A stretch of 64,000 nt of DNA, taken from NCBI GenBank assembly GCA_910575835.1, contig CAJTGB010000002.1:1-64000 (forward strand). The letters run 5' to 3'. Below are positions 52,238 to 61,938 of the stretch, one piece after another. The position numbers were made by a program, and so were the translations under genes. Each line of letters starts with the position of its first letter. Position 1 is the first letter of the stretch. Origin of the DNA: Lachnospiraceae bacterium (GTDB lineage: Bacteria; Bacillota; Clostridia; Lachnospirales; Lachnospiraceae). Under the pieces are notes generated by a model. That model was not told where the DNA came from, searched no databases, and saw only the letters and a program-made list of their open reading frames with translations.

Positions 52238-52474
52238 ATGAAGGTACAGAATATAACCAATATTGATAAGTTTTTCACAGTAATCGATGAGTGCGCCGGA
52301 AAGGTTGAGCTGGTGACAGGAGAGGGGGACAGGCTGAATCTTAAGTCTAAGCTGTCCCAGTATGTGTCCATGGCGAATATATTCTCCAACGGAGAGATCC
52401 CGGAGCTTGAGATCATCGCATATGAGAAGGAAGATATCGACAGACTGGTGAAGTTCATGGTAGACGGCGAGTAG
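52238..52474 (+). CDS. HPr-fold protein lacking the phospho-histidine
   Basis: A 78-residue protein that fits the HPr-like fold: a first strand MKVQNITNIDKFFTVIDEC, then GKVELVTGEGDRLNLKSKLSQYVSMANIF and a C-terminal helix EDIDRLVKFMVDG. The catalytic His15 of HPr (in GIHARPA) and the Ser46 regulatory site motif are not present. It cannot act as a PTS phosphocarrier in the normal way and may be a Crh-like binding protein. It lies between cvfB and dnaE-pfkA, a glycolytic context that would suit such a role. ATG 52238 is preferred, though the ribosome site is 12 bases off. Confidence 0.6.
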   Translation: MKVQNITNIDKFFTVIDECAGKVELVTGEGDRLNLKSKLSQYVSMANIFSNGEIPELEIIAYEKEDIDRLVKFMVDGE

Positions 52475-52542
52475 CAGCGGAGGTGTTCCCCTGATGAAAG
52501 GGGAGCACTTTTTGTCATATTGGAAACTTTTAAGGAGGGAGT

Positions 52543-55500
52543 ATGAGTTTTGCACATCTTCACGTCCACACGGAATACAGCCTGCTGGACGGTTCGAATA
52601 AGATAAAAGAATGTATAGCACGGGTAAAGGAGCTTGGCATGGACAGCGTGGCGATCACAGACCATGGCGTGATGTTCGGAGTGATCGATTTCTACCGTGC
52701 GGCGAGAGCGGAAGGGATAAGGCCGATCCTTGGCTGCGAGGTCTATGTGGCGCCGGGCTCCCGGTTTGATAAGGAGGCGGTTGGCAGCGGGGACGACCGT
52801 TACTACCATCTTGTGCTGCTTGCAGAGAATGACAAGGGTTACCATAATCTGATGAAGATCGTATCGAAGGGATTTACGGAAGGGTATTACTATAAGCCCC
52901 GTGTGGATATGGAGGTATTAAGAGAGTTCCATGAGGGGCTGATCGCCTTAAGCGCCTGTCTTGCGGGCGAGGTTCAGAGGAATATCCTGCGCAATATGTA
53001 TGAGGAGGGAAAGGAAGCGGCGCTTCGGTATCAGGAGATATTCGGGGAGGGGAACTTCTTCCTGGAGCTTCAGGATCACGGGATGCAGGAGCAGAAGCTT
53101 GTGAACCAGTCTTTGCTTCGGATGTCAAGGGAGACGGGGATCGAGCTTGTGGCGACCAACGATATCCATTATACCTATGCGGAGGATGAGAAGCCCCATG
53201 ACATGCTTCTGTGTATTCAGACCGGCAAGAAGCTCTCGGATGAGAATCGGATGCGTTATGAGGGAGGCCAGTATTATATCAAGTCGGAGGAAGAGATGAG
53301 GGCGCTGTTCCCATACGCGCTGGAAGCTCTGGAGAATACGCAGAAGATTGCCGACCGGTGTAATGTGGAGATCGAATTCGGTGTGACGAAGCTGCCGAAA
53401 TACGATGTGCCTGAGGGATATACATCCTGGGAATATCTGAACCATCTCTGCTATGAGGGGCTTAAGATGCGGTATCCCAAGATAGACGAGACGCTTACAG
53501 AACGTCTGGAATATGAGCTGTCAGTGATCAAATCCATGGGATATGTGGATTATTTCCTGATCGTGTGGGATTTCATCAAGTATGCGAAGGATCACGGGAT
53601 CATGGTAGGGCCCGGGCGGGGGTCCGCGGCAGGGAGCATCGTAGCCTACTGCCTTGAGATCACCAGTATCGACCCGATCCGCTATCAGCTTCTTTTTGAA
53701 CGTTTCCTGAACCCGGAGCGTGTATCCATGCCGGATATTGACGTGGACTTCTGCTTCGAGCGCCGGCAGGAGGTTATTAACTATGTAGTGGACAAGTACG
53801 GCACGGACCGGGTAGTGCAGATCGTCACCTTCGGTACTATGGCTGCCAAGGGTGTGATCCGAGATGTGGGAAGGGTCATGGACCTTCCTTATGCGTTCGT
53901 AGACGGGATCGCCAAAATGATTCCGAGAGGGCAGAATAACCAGCCGGTTTCGCTGGAAAGGGCTCTGGAAATGAACCCCGATCTTAAGAAGCTGTATCAG
54001 GAGGATGAACAGGTTCACGAGCTGGTGGACATGTCGAGAAGGTTAGAGGGTCTGCCGAGACATACGTCCATGCATGCGGCGGGAGTCGTGATCAGTCAGA
54101 AGTCCATAGATGAGTATGTGCCCTTATCCCTGGGCTCCGACGGATCCGCAGTGACACAGTTCACCATGACGACGCTGGAAGAGCTGGGGCTTTTGAAGAT
54201 GGATTTCCTGGGGCTTCGGACGCTGACGGTGATACAGGACGCCGCAAGGCTGGCAAGCAAGAGTACGGGCAGCACGGTCGATATGGAGAAGATCGATTAT
54301 GATGACAAGAAAGTATTAGATTCTATCGGAACAGGGAGAACAGACGGGATCTTCCAGTTGGAGAGCGGCGGGATGAAAGGATTCATGAAGGAATTGAAGC
54401 CGCAGAATTTGGAGGATGTGATCGCGGGGATCTCACTGTACCGCCCGGGACCGATGGACTTCATCCCTCAGTATATCAAAGGGAAGAACCATCCGGAAAG
54501 CATTGCCTATGACTGCCCGCAGTTAGAGCCGATCCTTGCGCCGACCTACGGCTGTATCGTCTATCAGGAGCAGGTCATGCAGATCGTGCGCGATCTGGCA
54601 GGATATACCCTTGGACGAAGCGATCTTCTGCGCCGCGCTATGTCCAAGAAGAAGGGCGAAGTCATGCGCAGGGAGCGGGAGAGCTTCGTGTACGGGAATG
54701 CCGCCGAAGGAGTTCCGGGCTGTATCGCCAACGGGATACCGGAAGCGGTTGCCAATAAGATCTACGATGAGATGATAGATTTTGCGAAGTATGCATTTAA
54801 CAAATCCCACGCGGCGGCTTACGCGGTCGTGGCATATCAGACTGCGTGGCTTAAGTGTTATCATCCGGTTGAATTCATGGCGGCTCTTATGACCTCTGTG
54901 ATCGACGTGCCGAGCAAGGTGGCGGAATATATCTATACCTGCCGGCAGATGGGGATCGATATCCTGTCGCCGGACATTAATAAGGGGGTTGGTAATTTCT
55001 CTGTTGACGGCGGAAATATCAGGTACGGCCTTACGGCGATCAAGAGCATCGGCCGGCCGGTGATCGCGTCGATCATTGAAGAGAGAGAGGCCAGAGGCGA
55101 ATTCAAGAACCTGAAGGACTTTATAGAGCGTCTTTCGGGCAAGGATATCAACAAACGGACCATCGAGAACTTTATAAAATCCGGCGCCTTTGACAGCCTT
55201 GGAGGAACCAGGAAGCAGTTCATGATCATCTACATACAGATCATGGATCAGGTAAACCGCGAGAAGAAATATTCCATGACGGGTCAGATGTCTCTGTTTG
55301 ATATGGTGGACGACGATCAGAAGGCGGAATTTGATATTCCGCTCCCGGATGTGGGAGAGTACGAAAAAGAGACGAAATTCGCCTTTGAGAAGGAGGTTTT
55401 GGGCGTCTACTTAAGCGGTCATCCAATGGAAGAGTACGAGGAGAAGTGGCGGAAGAACATCACCAGGACGACTCTTGATTTTCAGTTGGACGAAGATACA

Positions 55501-56028
55501 GGGCGAACCAAAGTACATGACGGGGCGAGGGAGACGATCGGAGGAATGATCACTTCCAAGACGATAAAATACACGAAGCAGAACAAGGTGATGGCGTTCG
55601 TTACGTTAGAAGATCTGGCGGGTTCCGTGGAGGTAGTGGTATTTCCGCGGGATTACGAGAGGAACCAGCAATATCTGAATGAAGAAGGGAAGGTGTTCAT
55701 CCGGGGAAGAGTGTCGGAGGAGGACGAGGCGGCGAGCAAGCTGATCTGTGAAAAGGTCATACCCTTCGAACAGACGAGAAGGGAGCTGTGGCTGCAGTAT
55801 GCGGATAAGGACGCTTATCTTGAACAGGAGGGGGAACTTCTCAGCATGCTTCAGGATTCGGACGGGCAGGACTGCGTCGTCATATACTGCCGGAAGGAGA
55901 AGGCGGTGAAGCGGCTGCCGCTTAACAGAAGCGTGAACGCCGATAAACTTCTGCTGAACAAATTGACGAATTATCTCGGAGAATCTTGTGTAAAAGTGAT
56001 AGAAAAAGCCATTGAAAACCTTAGTTAA
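52543..56028 (+). CDS. dnaE: DNA polymerase III alpha subunit
   Basis: A 1161-residue class C polymerase. The N-terminal PHP domain opens with FAHLHVHTEYSLLDGSNK and ITDHGVMFGVIDFY. The palm has GPGRGSAAGSIVAYCLEI near 348 and the catalytic aspartates in MPDIDVDFCFERR near 397. The finger and tau-binding regions follow (LYRPGPMDFIPQYI near 628), then a helix-hairpin-helix and an OB fold near 995-1070 (GGMITSKTIKYTKQNKVMAF). Lack of an inserted exonuclease marks it as DnaE, not PolC. Such a DnaE extends primers in Bacillota alongside PolC. AAGGAGGG precedes the ATG. Confidence 0.97.
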   Translation: MSFAHLHVHTEYSLLDGSNKIKECIARVKELGMDSVAITDHGVMFGVIDFYRAARAEGIRPILGCEVYVAPGSRFDKEAVGSGDDRYYHLVLLAENDKGYHNLMKIVSKGFTEGYYYKPRVDMEVLREFHEGLIALSACLAGEVQRNILRNMYEEGKEAALRYQEIFGEGNFFLELQDHGMQEQKLVNQSLLRMSRETGIELVATNDIHYTYAEDEKPHDMLLCIQTGKKLSDENRMRYEGGQYYIKSEEEMRALFPYALEALENTQKIADRCNVEIEFGVTKLPKYDVPEGYTSWEYLNHLCYEGLKMRYPKIDETLTERLEYELSVIKSMGYVDYFLIVWDFIKYAKDHGIMVGPGRGSAAGSIVAYCLEITSIDPIRYQLLFERFLNPERVSMPDIDVDFCFERRQEVINYVVDKYGTDRVVQIVTFGTMAAKGVIRDVGRVMDLPYAFVDGIAKMIPRGQNNQPVSLERALEMNPDLKKLYQEDEQVHELVDMSRRLEGLPRHTSMHAAGVVISQKSIDEYVPLSLGSDGSAVTQFTMTTLEELGLLKMDFLGLRTLTVIQDAARLASKSTGSTVDMEKIDYDDKKVLDSIGTGRTDGIFQLESGGMKGFMKELKPQNLEDVIAGISLYRPGPMDFIPQYIKGKNHPESIAYDCPQLEPILAPTYGCIVYQEQVMQIVRDLAGYTLGRSDLLRRAMSKKKGEVMRRERESFVYGNAAEGVPGCIANGIPEAVANKIYDEMIDFAKYAFNKSHAAAYAVVAYQTAWLKCYHPVEFMAALMTSVIDVPSKVAEYIYTCRQMGIDILSPDINKGVGNFSVDGGNIRYGLTAIKSIGRPVIASIIEEREARGEFKNLKDFIERLSGKDINKRTIENFIKSGAFDSLGGTRKQFMIIYIQIMDQVNREKKYSMTGQMSLFDMVDDDQKAEFDIPLPDVGEYEKETKFAFEKEVLGVYLSGHPMEEYEEKWRKNITRTTLDFQLDEDTGRTKVHDGARETIGGMITSKTIKYTKQNKVMAFVTLEDLAGSVEVVVFPRDYERNQQYLNEEGKVFIRGRVSEEDEAASKLICEKVIPFEQTRRELWLQYADKDAYLEQEGELLSMLQDSDGQDCVVIYCRKEKAVKRLPLNRSVNADKLLLNKLTNYLGESCVKVIEKAIENLS

Positions 56029-56041
56029 TTCATGTAAAATG

Positions 56042-56070
56042 TTGCCGAGAGAGACAGAGAATACGATAAA
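56042..56070 (+). promoter_or_regulatory. Putative pfkA promoter
   Basis: TTGCCG (56042-56047), 17 bases, GATAAA (56065-56070). Confidence 0.4.
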
Positions 56071-56094
56071 ATGACTGCAATGGAGGAATGATTT

Positions 56095-57069
56095 ATGGCA
56101 AAAGTAATTCGTACAATCGGAGTATTGACCAGCGGAGGAGATGCGCCGGGAATGAACGCGGCAATCCGTGCCGTTGTCCGTTCAGGTCTTACCAAAGGCC
56201 TGAGAGTCAGAGGAATCAGGAAGGGTTATCAGGGCTTGCTGGAAGAAGAGATCATAGACTTGTCCGCAAGAGATGTCTCTGATACGATCCAGCGCGGAGG
56301 AACGATCCTTCAGACTGCACGGTGCGAAGAGATGCGTACGGAAGACGGTCAGCAGAAAGCGGCCGCGATCCTTAAGAAGTACGGTGTCGACGGTCTGGTA
56401 GTAATCGGCGGAGACGGTTCTTTCGCCGGAGCGCAGGCGTTGGCGAACCTTGGGATCAACACGATCGGAGTTCCGGGGACGATCGATCTTGATATTGCCT
56501 GTACAGAGTATACGATCGGATTCGATACGGCTGTCAATACGGCGATGGAAGCGATCGACAAAGTACGTGATACATCCACATCTCATGAGAGATGCTCCAT
56601 CATTGAAGTTATGGGAAGAGACGCCGGATATCTGGCTCTGTGGTGCGGAATTGCCAACGGTGCGGAGCGTATCCTGCTGCCGGAAGAGCACGGTTATGAT
56701 GAGGCGGCGATCGTAGCGGATATCCAGGAGTGCAGGAAGCGCGGCAAGAAGAATTACATCATTATCAATGCGGAAGGTATCGGCGGTTCCATAGAGATGG
56801 CGGAGAGGATCGAAGCTGCAACCGGTATGGAGACCAGAGCAACGATCATCGGGCACATGCAGCGCGGCGGAAGCCCGACCTGTAAGGACAGAGTGTATGC
56901 GTCTATCATGGGTGCGATGGCGGTTGACCTTCTGATCGAAGGCAAGTCAAACAGGGTTGTCGGATATAAGCACGGCCAGTATGTCGATTTTGATATCAAT
57001 GAGGCGCTCGGCATGCAGAAGGGAATTCCTGTGTATCAATATGAGATTGCGAAGCAGCTGGCTCTGTAA
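56095..57069 (+). CDS. pfkA: 6-phosphofructokinase
   Basis: Glycolytic kinase of 324 residues. Family marks are LTSGGDAPGMNAAIRAVVRS near 8, the nucleotide loop VVIGGDGSFAGAQ near 103 (the Gly-Gly-Asp-Gly typical of the ATP-dependent form), and PGTIDLDIACTEYTIGFDTA near 127. The catalytic Asp pair of TIDxDI is intact; x is Leu rather than the usual Asn, which is seen in related Clostridia. MGRDAGYLAL near 170 and HMQRGGSPTCKDR near 250 complete the site. It follows dnaE and ends at a strong terminator. Confidence 0.97.
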   Translation: MAKVIRTIGVLTSGGDAPGMNAAIRAVVRSGLTKGLRVRGIRKGYQGLLEEEIIDLSARDVSDTIQRGGTILQTARCEEMRTEDGQQKAAAILKKYGVDGLVVIGGDGSFAGAQALANLGINTIGVPGTIDLDIACTEYTIGFDTAVNTAMEAIDKVRDTSTSHERCSIIEVMGRDAGYLALWCGIANGAERILLPEEHGYDEAAIVADIQECRKRGKKNYIIINAEGIGGSIEMAERIEAATGMETRATIIGHMQRGGSPTCKDRVYASIMGAMAVDLLIEGKSNRVVGYKHGQYVDFDINEALGMQKGIPVYQYEIAKQLAL

Positions 57070-57146
57070 GAGCGGACGGCGGCTTGGAGGCGGCATGCGG
57101 CGGTAAGGCTTCTTACAGCGCGTGAGGCCGTGAAGAATACGTGACG

Positions 57147-57183
57147 GAAAAGAGATGATAATCAAGTTTATCGTCTCTTTTTG
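57147..57183 (+). terminator. pfkA terminator
   Basis: AAAAGAGATGATAA pairs with TTTATCGTCTCTTTT around TCAAG, with a T-run of five. Confidence 0.85.
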
Positions 57184-57301
57184 CATTCACATAATCTGAC
57201 TGTCCGGGCAACAGTCATCCGCAGTTTGTATTTTGTGCTTGAAAATCTAAGTATCAGGCGGTACAATGAGTATTACGAATGACATAAAGGAGATTCAGGA
57301 T

Positions 57302-58120
57302 GTGAGTAATTCGAATAGAACGGCTCCTGTCGGAGTATTTGATTCCGGTGTGGGCGGCCTGACGGTGGCAAGGGAGATCATGCGCCAGCTTCCAAGGGAG
57401 AATATGGTGTATTTCGGAGATACGGCGAGAGTACCGTACGGAAGCAAGTCCAGGAATAATATCATACGGTATTCCAGACAGATCATCAGATTCCTTCAAA
57501 CGAAGGAAGTCAAGGCGATCGTGATCGCATGCAATACCGCTAGCGCATTAGCGTTGGATACTGTCAAGGAAGAGACAGATATCCCTATAATAGGGGTGAT
57601 CGAACCGGGAGCCCGGGCGGCAGTACAGGCGACGGAGAACGGGATGATCGGAGTAGCCGGGACGGAGGCTACGATACAGAGCGAGACTTATACCAATGTG
57701 ATCAGGAAGATGCGGCCGGATGCGGCTGTGATCGGCAAGCCCTGCCCGCTGTTTGTACCGCTGGTGGAGGAGGGATTCGCCAAGCACAGGATCACGGAGG
57801 AGGTGATCGATATCTATCTGTCAGAGATGAGGCAGACGGATATAGATACGATGATACTTGGATGTACTCATTATCCATTGCTTCGTTCGAGGATCATGGC
57901 ATATTTCGGTGAAAAAGTACATATAGTAAATCCAGCGTATGAGACAGCCGTGGATCTTAAGAAGATACTTGATGAGAGCGGGATGGCGAACCTGTCGGAT
58001 GCGGCGGCGGCATATGAGTTCTATGTAAGCGATGCGGCGGAGAAATTCACGCGGCTTGCGAACACCATCCTTCCTTATGATGTGGCAGCGACGAAGGTAG
58101 TCAATATAGAAGAATATTAG
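57302..58120 (+). CDS. murI: Glutamate racemase
   Basis: It makes D-glutamate for peptidoglycan, 272 residues. The two catalytic cysteines lie in VIACNTASALAL near 77 and LGCTHYPLLR near 189. The N-terminus shows VGVFDSGVGGLTVAREI near 12 and MVYFGDTARVPYGSKS near 42. GTG 57302 is chosen because AAGGAG lies nine bases upstream; ATG 57266 would add 12 residues without a ribosome site. DUF1934 follows after eight bases. Confidence 0.95.
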   Translation: MSNSNRTAPVGVFDSGVGGLTVAREIMRQLPRENMVYFGDTARVPYGSKSRNNIIRYSRQIIRFLQTKEVKAIVIACNTASALALDTVKEETDIPIIGVIEPGARAAVQATENGMIGVAGTEATIQSETYTNVIRKMRPDAAVIGKPCPLFVPLVEEGFAKHRITEEVIDIYLSEMRQTDIDTMILGCTHYPLLRSRIMAYFGEKVHIVNPAYETAVDLKKILDESGMANLSDAAAAYEFYVSDAAEKFTRLANTILPYDVAATKVVNIEEY

Positions 58121-58128
58121 GTGGTATT

Positions 58129-58578
58129 ATGACGAAGGAAGTATTATTGAGAATATCCGGCCTGCATTACGAGACGGCCGGCGTACCGGAAGAGGACGGG
58201 GAAGAGCCTATTGAAGTGATCACTCCGGCGACATATTATTATAAGAATGATAAGCATTATGTTATCTACGACGAAGTGGTAGAGGGGATGCCGGGAACGA
58301 TCAGGAACAAAGTACGGATCACAGAGAGCGGTAAGCTGGAGATCCTAAAGAGCGGCCTGTCGAATACCCACATGATCTTTGAGAAGGATAAGATCAATAT
58401 TACACAGTATGAGACTCCTTACGGAGAACTGCTGGTGGGGACGCACACGAAGGATATGCAGGTGGATGTGACGGACAAGAGTATAGACGTCCATGTGAAT
58501 TATGCGTTGGATGTCAACAGCGAGACGATCGCGGACTGCAACATAGATATGAATATAAAAGCATTGGACCGGCCGTGA
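58129..58578 (+). CDS. DUF1934 (YwiB-like) protein
   Basis: A 149-residue calycin-like beta-barrel protein of the DUF1934 family. Visible are ITPATYYYKNDKHYVIYDE, TIRNKVRITESGKLEILKSG, then TPYGELLVGTHTKDM and a C-terminal LDVNSETIADCNIDM. It is common next to murI or argS in Bacillota, and no biochemical role is established. It shares a transcript with murI and ends in a perfect terminator. Confidence 0.9.
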   Translation: MTKEVLLRISGLHYETAGVPEEDGEEPIEVITPATYYYKNDKHYVIYDEVVEGMPGTIRNKVRITESGKLEILKSGLSNTHMIFEKDKINITQYETPYGELLVGTHTKDMQVDVTDKSIDVHVNYALDVNSETIADCNIDMNIKALDRP

Positions 58579-58590
58579 TCCAATGCTTTT
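58557..58590. terminator. Bidirectional terminator
   Basis: AAAAGCATTGGA (58557-58568) pairs perfectly with TCCAATGCTTTT (58579-58590). The left arm lies inside the DUF1934 coding end. It serves this and the convergent gene at 58605. Confidence 0.85.
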
Positions 58591-58604
58591 GGAATAGTTA
58601 TACG

Positions 58605-59063
58605 TTATTTGGAAGCTGACTTCGCCTTGTCGCGCATCCTTGCGAAGAAGCCCTTCTTCTTCTGAGGCGTCTCGAGAGGGCTTCTTAAGCCCTTGACAGC
58701 GGTGATGTAGATTCCGCTTACGGTAGCCTTCACTTCTTTTTTAATGGGGATCAGCGGATAGATGTCCGCATCACACATTAACGTCATGATCTTCGGGCCG
58801 ATCTTGGCTTTGACGACCGGAACCTTGGATCTGCGGAGATACTTGGGAGTATTCTCCAGAACGACTGCGGGAAGGCCGGCATCTTTGAGACGAAGACGTC
58901 CTTTGTCAATGATCAGCATGGATATGGTCTGCGCTACAGCGGCCAGCTGTTCCTGCTGTTCCGCCTGCTTCTTCTCAGCCCTCTTTCCAAGAAAATACAG
59001 TACGATACAGGCAATAATCAAAACGACCAGTATGACAAGCATTACGATGGTAAACGTGCTCAT
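58605..59063 (-). CDS. Membrane-anchored protein of unknown function
   Basis: A 152-residue protein with one N-terminal membrane segment (TIVMLVILVVLIIACIVLYFL), a short coiled linker EKKQAEQQEQLAAVAQTIS and a compact domain (about 48-130) containing RLRLKDAGLPAVVLENTPKYL, then MTLMCDADIYPLIPIKKEVKA. The C-terminus is very basic. No known family was recognised. AGGAGG is visible upstream on the minus strand. It is alone between terminator-bounded neighbours. Confidence 0.75.
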   Translation of the reverse strand: MSTFTIVMLVILVVLIIACIVLYFLGKRAEKKQAEQQEQLAAVAQTISMLIIDKGRLRLKDAGLPAVVLENTPKYLRRSKVPVVKAKIGPKIMTLMCDADIYPLIPIKKEVKATVSGIYITAVKGLRSPLETPQKKKGFFARMRDKAKSASK

Positions 59064-59268
59064 GGGTAAACCTCCTAAAATCTATTATGTACTCCCGGAA
59101 TCTTTTGCGCCTGGTACATTGCGTTTCATGAAAAATATTGTACCATTCTTTAGGGGCAAGTGCAAGAGATTTGTGTATTACCTTATGTTTTATAAAGAGA
59201 CGGCCGATAATTGAAGTAAGGGCGGGAATTGCACCGGCAGTTCCCGGGAGAGAAAGTGGTGACATAGT

Positions 59269-60255
59269 ATGAAGATGTATGGAGATTACACGTTTTTACT
59301 GGACAAGTTGAATGTTCGGAATCATTCTCAGGTACAGGTTTTTCAGAATGGCACGAAGGTGGTGGAATTCGCGGATCAGTTCATAGAATCCCAGAAGGCG
59401 TCAGCGAAGGATAAGGTGTCGATCTCGAAAGAGGGGATGGATTTCCTGCGCGATCATTTGCCGGATGATACGGTTATGGAGGAGGGATCATTGCCCAAGG
59501 ACGGCACGAAGCTGGTTATGGGCGACGGATTATCCCTGATGGACGGTCTGTGCAGGTCTTATATATTGAAGAGACTTGACAACATCGGCGTCAACGGCGC
59601 GAGCAGCAATCTCTATAATGAGATGGCGGCCCGCTACGAGGAAGAGATGGGCATGCGGGAAGGAAGAGAGATGTCGGATCATGCCGAGAGCCTGGCGCGC
59701 ACGCATCTGGCCATGCAGGAGAAGATCAGGGAAGGCTATGCCAACGGTACGAGAGAGGTCTGGGTGCTGGATCAGAGCACGGGAGAAAATTTCAGCGGTG
59801 TGGAGTTCGAGATCGACGGGCATGCGGTGCGCTACCGCAAGCTTACGATGGAAGAGGAGCTTGACAGCATGGAGAAGGCCTTTGGTCTTTTGAAGCAGGA
59901 TGTTGCAGTCCAGATCGCCAAGGAGAATGCCCAGAAGACCTATTGCTTTGAAGAAGGGGCTGATAAGCAGGACGACGCGGAGGCATGGTCGGCGGAGGAT
60001 GCTTTCTGGAAGACGGCGAAGGTGACGGAGGCTCTCATCGATGAACTGGAGCAGTTGATCGATAAGATCGAAGAACTGCTTAAGAAGGAGGCAGAGAAGC
60101 CGGAGGATATCGGTGCAAGGCTTACGCAGGAGTTGCAGGCCCACGGCGCGCAGATCGTGGCTAGCGGGCAGAGGCAGGCGCAGTGTGCGAACTACCGGAA
60201 GATGAGCAAGATGACAATGGATGCGCAGTCTCTTCTGGGATATATCAAGGCGTAG
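59269..60255 (+). CDS. Helical protein of unknown function
   Basis: A 328-residue cytoplasmic protein with no signal or membrane segment. The middle is charged and helical (MREGREMSDHAESLARTHL, then LTMEEELDSMEKAFGLLK). Near 265-285 a heptad pattern (ALIDELEQLIDKIEELLKKE) predicts a coiled coil. The last residues DAQSLLGYIKA are encoded within a tandem repeat. The family was not recognised. GAGAAAGTGGTGA precedes the ATG. It may share a transcript with cls. Confidence 0.75.
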   Translation: MKMYGDYTFLLDKLNVRNHSQVQVFQNGTKVVEFADQFIESQKASAKDKVSISKEGMDFLRDHLPDDTVMEEGSLPKDGTKLVMGDGLSLMDGLCRSYILKRLDNIGVNGASSNLYNEMAARYEEEMGMREGREMSDHAESLARTHLAMQEKIREGYANGTREVWVLDQSTGENFSGVEFEIDGHAVRYRKLTMEEELDSMEKAFGLLKQDVAVQIAKENAQKTYCFEEGADKQDDAEAWSAEDAFWKTAKVTEALIDELEQLIDKIEELLKKEAEKPEDIGARLTQELQAHGAQIVASGQRQAQCANYRKMSKMTMDAQSLLGYIKA

Positions 60256-60302
60256 GATGACAATGGATGCGCAGTCTCTTCTGGAATATATCAAGGCGTA
60301 GG
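60211..60302 (+). repeat. Exact 46-bp tandem duplication
   Basis: Units at 60211-60256 and 60257-60302 differ at one base (GGG versus GGA). The first encodes the last 14 codons and stop of the preceding gene; the second is untranslated and pushes the cls ribosome site away from that stop. Confidence 0.95.
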
Positions 60303-60311
60303 AGGAAGTGA

Positions 60312-61787
60312 ATGCTGGAGATAATAGGAGAGGGCGCCGTCGGCGGATACAGATGGATGCTCGATCATCTCTTTTTGATCAATATTGTATTTTCATTGCT
60401 GATCATCTTTTTTCAGCGGAGGAATCCCACGACAGTATGGGCGTGGCTTCTTCTGCTGTATTTTATTCCGGGCCTGGGATTCATCCTGTATCTGATTCTC
60501 GGTCAGAACTTCCGCAAGGACAGGATGTTCAAGATGAAGGAGATCGAGGGTGAGATCAAGTATGCCGTGCGCAGGCAGGAGGAATCCATTTACCGGAAGA
60601 AGCTTAAGCTGCGGGATCCGGAGCTTGAACGGTTCAAGCGGCTGATCCTGTATAATCTGAATGAAGGGGAGGCCGTGCTGACGGATAATAATGATATCCG
60701 TATCTTTACGGACGGGCGGGAGAAGTTCCAGGCCCTTCTCTCGGAGATGGATCACGCAAGGAATTATATCCATGTACAGTATTACATTATAAGAAATGAT
60801 GAGCTCTGGAAGGAGATCGAAGAGGTCCTTGCGCGGAAGGCAAGACAAGGCGTGGAGGTCCGCGTCCTCTTTGACAGTATGGGATGCAGGGGGATGCATC
60901 GCTCAGACTGGGCCAGGATGGAGAGGGCCGGTATCCAGGTCGCCGAGTTCTTCCCGGCGCTCCTTGGGAAGCTTCAGCTTCGCGTGAACTACCGCAACCA
61001 CAGGAAGATCGCAGTGATAGACGGAAGGATCGGGTTCGTCGGCGGATTTAATGTGGGGCGGGAGTATCTGGGGAAGAATAAGAAGTTCGGCTACTGGAGG
61101 GATACGCATATCTGTATAGAGGGTTCCGCGGTGACGTCCCTGGCCGTGCGGTTTGTGCTGGACTGGAACTATGCGGCCAGAGAGAATCTGTTCCTGGAGG
61201 ACCGGCTTTTTGAGATTCCGACCTATGTGAGGGGAGGCAGGGATCCTGTTCAGATCATTTCCAGCGGTCCCGATTCCAGCAGTCAGGAGATCCGGGACAA
61301 CTATATGCGGCTGATCCATATGGCAAGGAAGAATATCTACATCCAGACGCCGTATTTCATACCGGATAATGATATCAGGGATGCGCTTGTGATCGCGGCA
61401 AAGTCTGGGATAGACGTCCGCATCATGATTCCCTGCAAGCCCGACCATCCCTTTGTATATTGGGCGACCTATTCTTATATCGGAGAGATGATCGAGGCCG
61501 GGGCAAGATGTTACACGTATGACAACGGATTTCTCCACGCGAAATGTATGTGCGTGGACGGTCTGGTCACCTGTATGGGGACGGCCAATATGGATATCCG
61601 AAGCTTCAGCCTGAATTTTGAAGTCAACGCGGTGGTGTACAGTGCGAGGACAACGGAGAAGCTGATGGAGGCGTTTGAGAATGATATCACCAGGAGCACC
61701 CTGGTGACAAGGAAGAATTATGAACAGCGGGATCTTGCGGTGCGTGTGAAGGAGCAGTTCTGCAGACTGTTGTCGCCGGTGCTCTAA
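60312..61787 (+). CDS. cls: Cardiolipin synthase
   Basis: A phospholipase D-family membrane enzyme of 491 residues that makes cardiolipin from phosphatidylglycerol. Two N-terminal membrane segments (about 20-60) are followed by two HKD motifs: NHRKIAVIDGRIGFVGG near 227 and FLHAKCMCVDGLVTCMGTAN near 409. YRNHRKIA and MDIRSFSLNFE flank them. The ribosome site AGGAGG (60300-60305) lies next to the duplicated segment. Confidence 0.95.
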   Translation: MLEIIGEGAVGGYRWMLDHLFLINIVFSLLIIFFQRRNPTTVWAWLLLLYFIPGLGFILYLILGQNFRKDRMFKMKEIEGEIKYAVRRQEESIYRKKLKLRDPELERFKRLILYNLNEGEAVLTDNNDIRIFTDGREKFQALLSEMDHARNYIHVQYYIIRNDELWKEIEEVLARKARQGVEVRVLFDSMGCRGMHRSDWARMERAGIQVAEFFPALLGKLQLRVNYRNHRKIAVIDGRIGFVGGFNVGREYLGKNKKFGYWRDTHICIEGSAVTSLAVRFVLDWNYAARENLFLEDRLFEIPTYVRGGRDPVQIISSGPDSSSQEIRDNYMRLIHMARKNIYIQTPYFIPDNDIRDALVIAAKSGIDVRIMIPCKPDHPFVYWATYSYIGEMIEAGARCYTYDNGFLHAKCMCVDGLVTCMGTANMDIRSFSLNFEVNAVVYSARTTEKLMEAFENDITRSTLVTRKNYEQRDLAVRVKEQFCRLLSPVL

Positions 61788-61817
61788 AAGAAATGGTGAA
61801 ATATATGTGAAAATGCT

Positions 61818-61845
61818 TTGAAAGTTGGGGCAAATGTGGTATAAC
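61818..61845 (+). promoter_or_regulatory. Promoter of the PPIase lipoprotein
   Basis: TTGAAA (61818-61823), 16 bases, TATAAC (61840-61845). Confidence 0.6.
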
Positions 61846-61938
61846 ATAATAGGATGCCCGGGCGGGTATCTCAAAAATACACGTAGAAAGCGTAGTTTTG
61901 CAGACGATATTTATAGTATGATTCAGATGAGGTGCAGT

